From: Clostridium_Z sp040797585
GTDB taxonomy: Bacteria; Bacillota; Clostridia; Clostridiales; Clostridiaceae
Assembly: GCF_040797585.1 (NCBI RefSeq)
Contig: NZ_JBFNEO010000176.1
Span: 1-6,181 of the forward strand
Length of the DNA: 6,181 nucleotides
Direction: 5' to 3'
The first letter of the stretch is position 1. Each line of letters begins with the position of its first letter. Positions 1 through 5,928 of the stretch are shown one piece after another. The translations under genes were made by a program, and so were the position numbers. The notes beneath the pieces were generated by a model. That model was not told the DNA's origin. It did no database searches and was given only the letters and a program-made list of their open reading frames with translations.

Positions 1-153
1 GTTTTAAAGGAGTTAAGTACATGTATAAGTTAAGATTCAAGCTAAAAACCCTATATTGATTTTAGTTTACTAAGCTATGAGAAATTGAAAGTTGATCATT
101 GATTATTAAAGTAAACTATAGAATTACATAATGAATTAATATTATATACAATA
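1..153. other. Upstream non-coding stretch with possible gene tail
   Basis: This AT-rich stretch lies ahead of repeat copy A and contains no convincing gene. One frame is open from the window edge (position 3) to a TGA at 57-59. It could be the last codons of an upstream + strand gene or a 12-residue ORF starting at ATG 21 (MYKLRFKLKTLY). That ATG follows AAAGGAG (6-12) by 8 nt, which is a good ribosome binding site. A second frame reads to a TAA at 31-33, so the tail of an upstream gene could also be there. Any promoter for the RNR genes probably lies here, but I see no -35/-10 pair good enough to name. Confidence 0.3.
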
Positions 154-279
154 GAAGAAATCTTCCTTCAGGTGGTGTTATTTCCACCTGAAGGTTAGAT
201 GAGTTAATCTAGGGGCGTAGCAGATGTTCACCCCCACCTTTTAAGAGGATGGGGGTGTTACAGCTCCTAGCCATCAGAT
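154..279 (+). repeat. Structured interspersed repeat, full copy A
   Basis: This is the first of three related sequences in the window. It begins GAAGAAATCTT and ends AGCCATCAGAT. It can fold into an 11-bp perfect hairpin, CCTTCAGGTGG (165-175) with CCACCTGAAGG (184-194), and a small TAGAT/ATCTA hairpin (196-200/207-211). An 8-bp perfect hairpin follows, CACCCCCA (229-236) with TGGGGGTG (250-257). CTAGGGGC (209-216) can also pair with GCTCCTAG (263-270), with one G-U, enclosing the C/G-rich hairpin. Motifs shared with copy B are GTAGCA, CCTTTTAAG, TTACAGCTC and TAGCCATCAGAT. It ends about 100 nt before the nrdA start, so it may be transcribed in that leader. There is no ORF or transposase inside. 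The strand given is arbitrary. It could be a structured RNA or a non-autonomous mobile element. IS200/IS605-associated RNAs are one family to compare. Confidence 0.8.
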
Positions 280-286
280 GAATTAA

Positions 287-317
287 AAAGCTCACCCTAT
301 AGTTAATAGAGGGCTTT
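287..317 (+). promoter_or_regulatory. Hairpin in the nrdA leader
   Basis: AAAGCTC (287-293) pairs with GGGCTTT (311-317) with one G-U pair. Inside an internal loop, CTAT (297-300) pairs with ATAG (306-309) around AGTTA. It starts 7 nt after repeat copy A and ends 63 nt before the nrdA start. Read on the + strand no T-run follows, so it is not a typical terminator for nrdA. Read on the minus strand it is followed by TTTTT, which would fit an antisense terminator, but no minus-strand gene here needs one. A role in leader folding is inference. Confidence 0.4.
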
Positions 318-365
318 AAGGTAAAGGAATTAGGAAATATAGAAAATACATATTTAGGGATAATG

Positions 366-372
366 AAGGGAG
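366..372 (+). promoter_or_regulatory. Ribosome binding site that sets the nrdA start
   Basis: AAGGGAG lies 8 nt before ATG 381. The in-frame ATG at 363 immediately precedes this site and has only AGGGA (356-360) with a 2-nt gap, which is too close. The site therefore favours the start at 381. Confidence 0.7.
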
Positions 373-380
373 CAATAGCC

Positions 381-2633
381 ATGGAAAGCTTAAATATATC
401 GATGAACAACTTAATGGAAATATGTGAATTTTCCTGTAGTGAAATATATTCAAATAATGAGGATTATAACCCATCAAAATTACATAAGGCATTAGAAAAC
501 ATAACAAGGGAATCCATGAATGAAAATGAACTTATAGATGCAGTAATACAAAGTGCTTTAGAGCTTACTACAGCAGTAGAGCCAAAGTGGGAGTATGCAG
601 CAAGTAAGCTTTTTATATATAACCTTTATAAAGAGGTTGGAAAAAACAGAGGGATAGACAAGAATAGTTATGGATATAGCAGTTTTTATTCTTTAATAAA
701 GGAATTAACTGATAAAAATTTATATGGAAAGTATATTCTTGAAAATTATTCAGAAGAGGAAATAGAGGAATTAAATAGCTACCTAAAACCAGAAAGAGAT
801 TATCTATTTTCTTATAGTGGAATAAACCTTGTATGTAAGAGGTATTTAATACAAAACGGAGATAGAAAAGTTTTAGAGCTTCCGCAGCAAATGTTTATGG
901 GTATATCTATGCATCTTGCATTAGCAGAGAAGAAGGAAAATAGATTATATTGGGCTAAGAGATTCTATGATGCCCTAAGTACCTTAAGAGCAACCATGGC
1001 AACACCTACAATGTCTAATGCAAGAAAACCTTTCTGCCAGCTTAGTTCATGCTTTATAGATACAGTAGGAGATAGTCTACAAGGGATATATAAGAGCCTT
1101 GATAACTTTGCAAAGGTATCAAAATATGGCGGAGGTATGGGAATCTACATGGGAAAGGTTCGTGGATTAGGTTCTGATATAAGAAGCTTTAAGGGAGCTT
1201 CAGGTGGAGTTATACCTTGGGTAAAGTTATTTAATGATACGGCTATTGCAGTAGATCAATTAGGAATGAGAACGGGAAGTGTATCCATATGGCTTGATGC
1301 TTGGCATAAAGATTTACCAGAATTCCTTCAACTAAAAACTAATAATGGAGATGACCGTAAGAAGGCTCATGATGTATTCCCAGGAATATGTTACCCAGAT
1401 TTATTTTGGAAGATGGCTGAGAAGGATATAGAGGGAACATGGCATATGATGTGTCCTCATGAGATTAAAAAAGCTAAGGGATATGAGTTATGTGACTTCT
1501 ATGGAGAAGAGTGGGAGAAAAGATACTTTGAATGCTTAGAAGATCCAAGAATAGAAAAAAGAGAGATGAAGATTAAGGATCTTATAAGACTTATAATAAA
1601 GAGCGTAGCAGAAACAGGAACTCCTTTTGCCTTTAATAGAGATACAGTAAATAAGACTAATCCTAATAAGCATAAGGGTATGATATATTCCTCTAACCTT
1701 TGCACAGAAATTATGCAGAATATGAGTGAAATAGAGTTTATTCAGGAAGAAATAGTAGATGAAAATGGTGATGTTATAATAGTTGAAAAAACAAAGCCAG
1801 GAGATTTTGTAGTTTGTAACCTTTCTTCTATAGTTCTTGGACGTGTGAATGTTTTAGATGATGAGGAACTTGAAATTTTAGTTGAAACTCAAATAAGAGC
1901 TATGGATAATGTTATAGATTTAAACTTCTATGCTCTTAAATATTCAGAGCTTACTAATAGAAGATATAGATCCATAGGTCTTGGTACTAGTGGATATCAT
2001 CATATGTTATATAACAATAACATAGATTGGGAAAGTGAAGACCATGTAGAATTTGTAGATAAGCTTTATGAGAGAATAAACTTTTATGCTATAAAGGCTA
2101 GTAATAAAATAGCTAAAGAAAAAGGAAGCTATGAATACTTTGAAGGATCAGACTGGGATAATGGAGATTATTTTGATATAAGAGGATATAATTCAGAGAA
2201 GTGGAATGAACTAAGACGTGAGGTTCATGAAGGTGGAATGAGAAATGCATATCTTTTAGCTATAGCTCCTAATGGTTCAACAGCTACCATTGCTGGAACT
2301 ACAGAAGGAATAGATCCTATAATGGAAAGATTCTACTTAGAGGAGAAGAGAGGAATAATAACTCCAAAAACAGCACCAGATTTATGTTTTGAAAAGTATG
2401 ATTTATATAAGTCAGCTTATTCAATAGATCAAAACTGGTCCATAAAGGCAGGGGGAGCCCGCCAAAAGCATATAGACCAAGCTCAATCCTTCAATTTATA
2501 CATAACCACAGAGTTTACTATGAGACAAATATTAAATCTTTATATAAACTCATGGAAAAATGGAGTAAAGAGTATTTACTATGTACGTTCAAAGTCTCTA
2601 ACAGTAGAAGAGTGTGAAAGCTGTTCTATATAG
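381..2633 (+). CDS. nrdA: Class I ribonucleotide reductase, large (alpha) subunit
   Basis: Catalytic subunit that reduces ribonucleoside diphosphates to deoxyribonucleotides in the cytoplasm, using a radical received from NrdB. Numbering is from ATG 381 (750 aa). By alignment to E. coli NrdA from memory, the active-site cysteine pair is C224 (QLSSC) and C479 (VVCNLSS). The thiyl-radical site is N439/C441/E443 (SNLCTE), the radical-transfer tyrosines are Y733-Y734, and the C-terminal tail carries C745 and C748 (ECESCSI) for re-reduction by thioredoxin-type partners. PNGSTATIAGTTEGIDP (about 630-646) matches the substrate phosphate loop region. The first ~85 residues resemble only the helical part of an ATP-cone and lack the usual VxKRxG start, so overall-activity control may be altered. 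The length is typical of NrdA. NrdE-type (class Ib) naming cannot be fully excluded, but no nrdI or nrdH is adjacent. The small subunit follows 296 nt downstream. Confidence 0.96.
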   Translation: MESLNISMNNLMEICEFSCSEIYSNNEDYNPSKLHKALENITRESMNENELIDAVIQSALELTTAVEPKWEYAASKLFIYNLYKEVGKNRGIDKNSYGYSSFYSLIKELTDKNLYGKYILENYSEEEIEELNSYLKPERDYLFSYSGINLVCKRYLIQNGDRKVLELPQQMFMGISMHLALAEKKENRLYWAKRFYDALSTLRATMATPTMSNARKPFCQLSSCFIDTVGDSLQGIYKSLDNFAKVSKYGGGMGIYMGKVRGLGSDIRSFKGASGGVIPWVKLFNDTAIAVDQLGMRTGSVSIWLDAWHKDLPEFLQLKTNNGDDRKKAHDVFPGICYPDLFWKMAEKDIEGTWHMMCPHEIKKAKGYELCDFYGEEWEKRYFECLEDPRIEKREMKIKDLIRLIIKSVAETGTPFAFNRDTVNKTNPNKHKGMIYSSNLCTEIMQNMSEIEFIQEEIVDENGDVIIVEKTKPGDFVVCNLSSIVLGRVNVLDDEELEILVETQIRAMDNVIDLNFYALKYSELTNRRYRSIGLGTSGYHHMLYNNNIDWESEDHVEFVDKLYERINFYAIKASNKIAKEKGSYEYFEGSDWDNGDYFDIRGYNSEKWNELRREVHEGGMRNAYLLAIAPNGSTATIAGTTEGIDPIMERFYLEEKRGIITPKTAPDLCFEKYDLYKSAYSIDQNWSIKAGGARQKHIDQAQSFNLYITTEFTMRQILNLYINSWKNGVKSIYYVRSKSLTVEECESCSI

Positions 2634-2671
2634 TAATTAGGTATCATTGATATTTAACTAATTTAGGGAGG

Positions 2672-2719
2672 TTACAGTTCTAATCTTGGGTCTTAAATGG
2701 AATGGGATTAGAACTGTAA
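2672..2719. repeat. Perfect 14-bp inverted repeat between nrdA and nrdB
   Basis: TTACAGTTCTAATC (2672-2685) is exactly complementary to GATTAGAACTGTAA (2706-2719), with a 20-nt loop. It begins 38 nt after the nrdA stop. No T-run follows on either strand, so it does not look like a standard intrinsic terminator. It may be an mRNA-stability or processing hairpin that separates nrdA and nrdB expression, or a protein-binding palindrome. The function is inferred, but the pairing is seen directly. Confidence 0.7.
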
Positions 2720-2775
2720 AATATTTAGATAAATAAGTAGTGCAATGAGTTAGACTATATAATTTTCATAGATAC

Positions 2776-2842
2776 ACCACATAGTATCTTAATAAGCTAT
2801 AAATCATGTTAGATTGAAGTTTAGATTAATGTGTGATGTGGT
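2776..2842. repeat. Inverted repeat in the nrdB leader
   Basis: ACCACAT (2776-2782) is complementary to ATGTGGT (2836-2842), and the flanks add a few more pairs (2771-2772 with 2846-2847, and 2774 with 2844). The 53-nt interior holds a small AATC/GATT hairpin (2802-2805/2812-2815). It could fold as a leader structure ahead of nrdB, but the stem is short and may be chance. Confidence 0.3.
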
Positions 2843-2917
2843 TTCTCTATATACATAAAAATTTAATTTGTTTATTTGGGAGTATATATAGACACTAATA
2901 AAGAGGATTACTATCTT

Positions 2918-2923
2918 AGGAGG
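2918..2923 (+). promoter_or_regulatory. Ribosome binding site that sets the nrdB start
   Basis: A perfect AGGAGG lies 6 nt before ATG 2930. The reading frame is open further upstream to a TTG at 2876, but that codon has no comparable site. The 18 extra residues it would add do not resemble the start of RNR small subunits. Confidence 0.9.
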
Positions 2924-2929
2924 ATTAAT

Positions 2930-3958
2930 ATGTTAAATAAAAAGCCCCTATTTAATGAAAATGGAGATACGGAGATCTCCAAGAAAAAAATGATAAATGG
3001 AAATACAACAAATCTTAATGATTTTAATAATATGAAATATTCTTGGGCATCAGATTGGTATAGACAAGCAATGAATAATTTCTGGATACCAGAGGAAATA
3101 AACTTATCTCAGGACTTAAAGGATTATAAGAATTTAACAGATGATGAGAGAGTAGCTTATGATAAGATATTATCTTTCTTAATATTTTTAGATAGTATAC
3201 AAACAGCTAATCTTTCTAATATAAATGACTACATAACAGCAAGTGAGGTTAATTTATGTTTAACCATACAAGCTTACCAAGAGGCTATACATTCTCAGTC
3301 TTATAGTTACATGTTAGATACTATATGTCCTCCTCATAAGAGAAATGAGATATTATATCAGTGGAAGGATGATAGCATACTTCTTGAGAGAAATAAGTTC
3401 ATAGGAGACTTATATAACAACTTTTTAGAAGACTCAAATCCTAGGAACCTACTTAAAACATTAATGGCTAACTACATATTAGAAGGAATATACTTCTACT
3501 CAGGATTTATGTTCTTCTATAACCTTGAGAGAAATTCTAAGATGCCAGGATCTGTTCAAGAGATAAGATATATAAATAGGGATGAGAACACTCACCTATG
3601 GCTATTTAGAAGCATAATTAGAGAACTTAGAGTAGAAGAGCCAGGGCTATTTAAAGATGATATGATAAAAGAGCTAAGAGACATGATGAGAGAAGGCGTA
3701 GAGAATGAAATTAAGTGGGGACACTATGTAATAGGAGATAAGATTCAAGGACTTAATAAAAAGGGTATGAGTGATTACATAAAGTATCTTGGGGATTTAA
3801 GACTTAAGCATCTTGATATGGAACCTTTATATGGAGTAACAGAAAATCCACTTCCATGGGTAGATGCCTATGCAGATGCCAATAAGGTTAAGACTGATTT
3901 CTTTGAAGCTAAATCTACAGCCTATGCAAAATCAGCTATCCTTGTAGATGATCTTTAA
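2930..3958 (+). CDS. nrdB: Class I ribonucleotide reductase, small (beta) subunit
   Basis: Radical-generating partner of NrdA. It is a ferritin-like protein of 342 aa that holds a di-iron or di-manganese centre and a stable tyrosyl radical. Expected metal ligands, mapped to E. coli NrdB from memory, are D88 (FLDSIQ), E118 and H121 (QEAIHSQSY), E185 (LEGIYFY), and E219 and H222 (RDENTH). The radical tyrosine is present at Y125, so this is not a Phe-type class Ic protein. W52 (NNFWIPEE) matches the radical-transfer tryptophan. Y332 near the C-terminus may be the mobile-tail tyrosine, and the last residues (ILVDDL) would dock on NrdA. It is encoded downstream of nrdA in the same direction with a 296-nt gap, which is long for a tightly coupled pair. 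Separate expression or RNA processing is therefore possible. Class Ia versus Ib and the metal cannot be settled from sequence. Confidence 0.96.
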   Translation: MLNKKPLFNENGDTEISKKKMINGNTTNLNDFNNMKYSWASDWYRQAMNNFWIPEEINLSQDLKDYKNLTDDERVAYDKILSFLIFLDSIQTANLSNINDYITASEVNLCLTIQAYQEAIHSQSYSYMLDTICPPHKRNEILYQWKDDSILLERNKFIGDLYNNFLEDSNPRNLLKTLMANYILEGIYFYSGFMFFYNLERNSKMPGSVQEIRYINRDENTHLWLFRSIIRELRVEEPGLFKDDMIKELRDMMREGVENEIKWGHYVIGDKIQGLNKKGMSDYIKYLGDLRLKHLDMEPLYGVTENPLPWVDAYADANKVKTDFFEAKSTAYAKSAILVDDL

Positions 3959-3965
3959 TTTAACA

Positions 3966-4093
3966 GAACGAATCTTACTTAAGGTGGTATTTTTTCTACC
4001 ATCTGAAGGTTAGAGGACTTAATCTAGGAACGTAGCAACTGTTATCCCCAACCTTTTAAGGGGATGGGATATTACAGCTCATAGCCATCAGAT
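3966..4093 (+). repeat. Structured interspersed repeat, full copy B
   Basis: Second full-length copy of the family, in the same orientation as copy A, starting 8 nt after the nrdB stop codon. It begins GAACGAATCTT and ends AGCCATCAGAT. The first hairpin is CTTAAGGTGGTA (3978-3989) with TACCATCTGAAG (3997-4008), with one A-G mismatch and one G-U. The small stem is kept as TAGA/TCTA (4011-4014/4023-4026). The C/G-rich hairpin survives in changed form: TATCCC (4043-4048) pairs with GGGATA (4066-4071). The long-range stem (4024-4031 with 4077-4084) keeps six of eight pairs. Being 3' of nrdB and ahead of a convergent gene, this copy cannot be a 5' riboswitch for a neighbouring gene. Confidence 0.8.
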
Positions 4094-4124
4094 AAAAGTA
4101 ATTATTATGATTCTTGAGTAATAT

Positions 4125-4171
4125 AATAGGTGTAGTACATAGTTTAAAAAGAGCTTTGTATTACACCTATT
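4125..4171. terminator. Probable bidirectional terminator between nrdB and the antiporter gene
   Basis: AATAGGTGTAGTACA (4125-4139) pairs with TGTATTACACCTATT (4157-4171) over 15 bp with one G-U. A few more pairs are possible inside the 17-nt loop, which contains AAAAA. It sits in the gap between two convergent genes, where a shared terminator is expected. The T-rich tails (TATTTATTATGTC on +, TATTATATTAC on -) are weak but acceptable on both strands. Both the position and the stem length support termination. Confidence 0.6.
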
Positions 4172-4249
4172 TATTATGTCAATTACGATTATTTAAAATA
4201 TTTTGACTATTAAGTATATAAAGAAAATTTAAAATAGAAAACTAAGTAA

Positions 4250-5734
4250 TTATAAACTTTTTTCTATAGAGTTACTTTTAATTGGCTTTTTAAGCCTAAC
4301 CTGTGGTTCAGATGGAAGTTTAAATAAAGGAATAAATCTATCAAAGCCTGTTACGGTTAAGAATAGTATAGACACCACAGCTACCATGGACATAAAATTA
4401 TATTTTACAAGATCTAAAGGTTGAAATTGATGGAGAGGATAAACAGCACTAGCTATACTAGTGAAGAAGACAACGTAAACATGCCAAGGTATAAGTAGGG
4501 CACTAAAAACTCCAAGAGCATCACTCATAGTAGCATTCCTAAGCCTTAGCTTATATAAGTCTTCTTCAGATCCTTCTACATTCTCATCAGTAAGTTCTTT
4601 AATTATAGGTCCTACAGTTACTATTTGAGCCATTTCATCTGACAGCGCCACATTTCCAAGAAGACAGAGTATTCCATTTAGGAAAGAAAGCTGACGTACA
4701 TTTCTTGCAAGACTTGAGAAGAACTTAGAGATTGGGGCAAAGGCATTTATCTTACCCATAATTCCTCCAAAGGCACCAACCCACATCATCATTACAATAA
4801 CCCAAGATCCAGCTTCAGAGAAACCATCTTGAACCAGGGTTAAAAATGAAGGTAAGCTAGTAACAGTACCTGCGAATAATCCTAAAATAAAAGAAGAAAT
4901 AATTCCTACAAGTAAACATAAGAGGGTTTGCACCCCTTTAAAAGCACATATGATAACAAGGATTAATGGAATTACCATGTAATAAGGTACACCTGTTTTT
5001 ACCTGATTCAAAAGATCAATGGCAGCAGGTTTTTCTACTGCTAGAACGTCAAAAGCTTCCTTAGGAATTGAGTTTATGGCCTCAGTAGCACTGCCAGTTG
5101 TAGTAGGAAGTCCCATATAAAGACTAACTACATAAAAGATTATGGCAGATAATACAAGACACATTAAAGACCAAACTCCCTGGTGACGTATTCTATGCAT
5201 AACCTCTACCTTTTGAATACCAGAGCTTACTAAGGTGGTGTCAGATATAAGCCCTATATTATCACCAAAGCATGCACCACCAGCAATAGCAGCAGTTGTT
5301 AAAAGAATATCACCACCAACTATACGATTAAGCCATAAGAAGATTGGAGCACAGGCCGCAAAAGTACCCCAGCTTGTACCAGTTGCTACTGAGAGAATAC
5401 CTGTAACTACAAGACCAGTAACAGCAATGGTTCTAGCACTTAAACCAAGGTCTAGAGATATATTGATTATAGAAGCACCTACTCCAGTAGTCATAAAAGC
5501 ACTAGCCATGGCATAAGCAAGCATTAGAATAAAGAATACTATTTGCATCTCTTTAACACTATCTACAGCAGCATCAAAAATATCCTTGGACTTTAACTTA
5601 TCGATAATTATAGCTATTAGAGCTGCATATATTGTAGCGATAGGAGCTGCGGTTAGGGCATTTACCTCAAATATCATTAGTGTGGCCAGTAACATAACTG
5701 GCGAAAGTTTTAAGAAACCCTTTACAAAATTCAT
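4250..5734 (-). CDS. NhaC-family Na+/H+ antiporter
   Basis: Integral membrane antiporter of 494 aa, likely exchanging Na+ (or a related cation or organic acid) for protons at the cytoplasmic membrane. About eleven to twelve hydrophobic segments run from residue 11 to about 468. Family-type motifs are visible: ATGTSWGTFAACAPI (117-131), GGACFGDNIGLISDTT (152-167, with D158 and D165 in the membrane region), GNVALSDEMAQIVTVGPI (360-377) and IPWHVY (415-420). The N-terminus goes straight into membrane segments with no cleavable signal. The C-terminal tail (from about 474) is short, basic and cytoplasmic in type. The ATG at 5734 follows AGGAGG by 9 nt. The family includes malate-lactate exchangers such as MleN, so the substrate is uncertain. 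The gene converges on nrdB and forms its own transcription unit. No functional link to the RNR genes is evident. Confidence 0.88.
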   Translation of the reverse strand: MNFVKGFLKLSPVMLLATLMIFEVNALTAAPIATIYAALIAIIIDKLKSKDIFDAAVDSVKEMQIVFFILMLAYAMASAFMTTGVGASIINISLDLGLSARTIAVTGLVVTGILSVATGTSWGTFAACAPIFLWLNRIVGGDILLTTAAIAGGACFGDNIGLISDTTLVSSGIQKVEVMHRIRHQGVWSLMCLVLSAIIFYVVSLYMGLPTTTGSATEAINSIPKEAFDVLAVEKPAAIDLLNQVKTGVPYYMVIPLILVIICAFKGVQTLLCLLVGIISSFILGLFAGTVTSLPSFLTLVQDGFSEAGSWVIVMMMWVGAFGGIMGKINAFAPISKFFSSLARNVRQLSFLNGILCLLGNVALSDEMAQIVTVGPIIKELTDENVEGSEEDLYKLRLRNATMSDALGVFSALLIPWHVYVVFFTSIASAVYPLHQFQPLDLVKYNFMSMVAVVSILFLTVTGFDRFIPLFKLPSEPQVRLKKPIKSNSIEKSL

Positions 5735-5743
5735 TATACATAT

Positions 5744-5749
5744 CCTCCT
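5744..5749 (-). promoter_or_regulatory. Ribosome binding site of the antiporter gene
   Basis: The minus strand reads AGGAGG here, 9 nt before the ATG at 5734-5732. This supports the chosen start. Confidence 0.85.
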
Positions 5750-5878
5750 AAGAATTATTTAATATATATGTTGTAAAATGATAATGGATTTTAACTAAAG
5801 ATATTACTAGGATTATTAATAAAATAAATTAACTCTTTGGCTAGTTAAGCTATCTTACTGAAGTTGTTAGTGATCATA

Positions 5879-5928
5879 GAACGAATCTTCCTTTAGATGG
5901 TGTCTTTTCAACCATCTAAAGGTTAGAT
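5879..5928 (+). repeat. Structured interspersed repeat, truncated copy C
   Basis: This copy keeps only the first 50 nt of the family. It begins GAACGAATCTT, carries the first hairpin, and stops at GGTTAGAT. The hairpin is a perfect 12-bp stem, CCTTTAGATGGT (5890-5901) with ACCATCTAAAGG (5911-5922). Compared with copy A, two base pairs have changed on both sides (C-G to T-A and G-C to A-T), so pairing is preserved. After 5928 similarity to copies A and B ends and AT-rich sequence follows. It lies 144 bp upstream of the antiporter start, in the opposite orientation to that gene. Confidence 0.75.

Noticed and set aside
85..122. Promoter ahead of nrdA (TTGAAA or TTGATC with CTATAG/TATAGA)
   Set aside because: No pairing gives both good boxes and 16-18 bp spacing. 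In such AT-rich DNA partial matches are expected by chance.
154..317. Riboswitch controlling nrdA, such as a cobalamin-type switch
   Set aside because: The sequence lacks recognisable B12-box motifs, and a second full copy lies 3' of nrdB ahead of a convergent gene, so it is an interspersed repeat rather than a gene-specific switch.
363..380. Upstream ATG start for nrdA (adds six residues)
   Set aside because: It has only a 2-nt gap after AGGGA, while ATG 381 has AAGGGAG at ideal spacing.
1499..1705. 68-codon minus-strand ORF inside nrdA
   Set aside because: It is a shadow of the nrdA coding frame. The minus-strand ORFs at 209-507 are likewise overlaps of the leader, the repeat and the nrdA start.
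2876..2929. TTG start adding 18 residues to NrdB
   Set aside because: There is no ribosome site, and a perfect AGGAGG lies 6 nt before ATG 2930.
5235..5516. 93-codon + strand ORF opposite the antiporter gene
   Set aside because: It lies wholly inside the convincing NhaC-family gene on the other strand, has no good ribosome site, and its protein shows no recognisable features.
5779..5793. Fur-like box (TGATAAT...) upstream of the antiporter gene
   Set aside because: Only one half-site matches, and the second half does not form the required inverted repeat.
154..5928. CRISPR array
   Set aside because: The three copies are kilobases apart, about 50-128 nt long, diverged, and have no regular spacers or cas genes.
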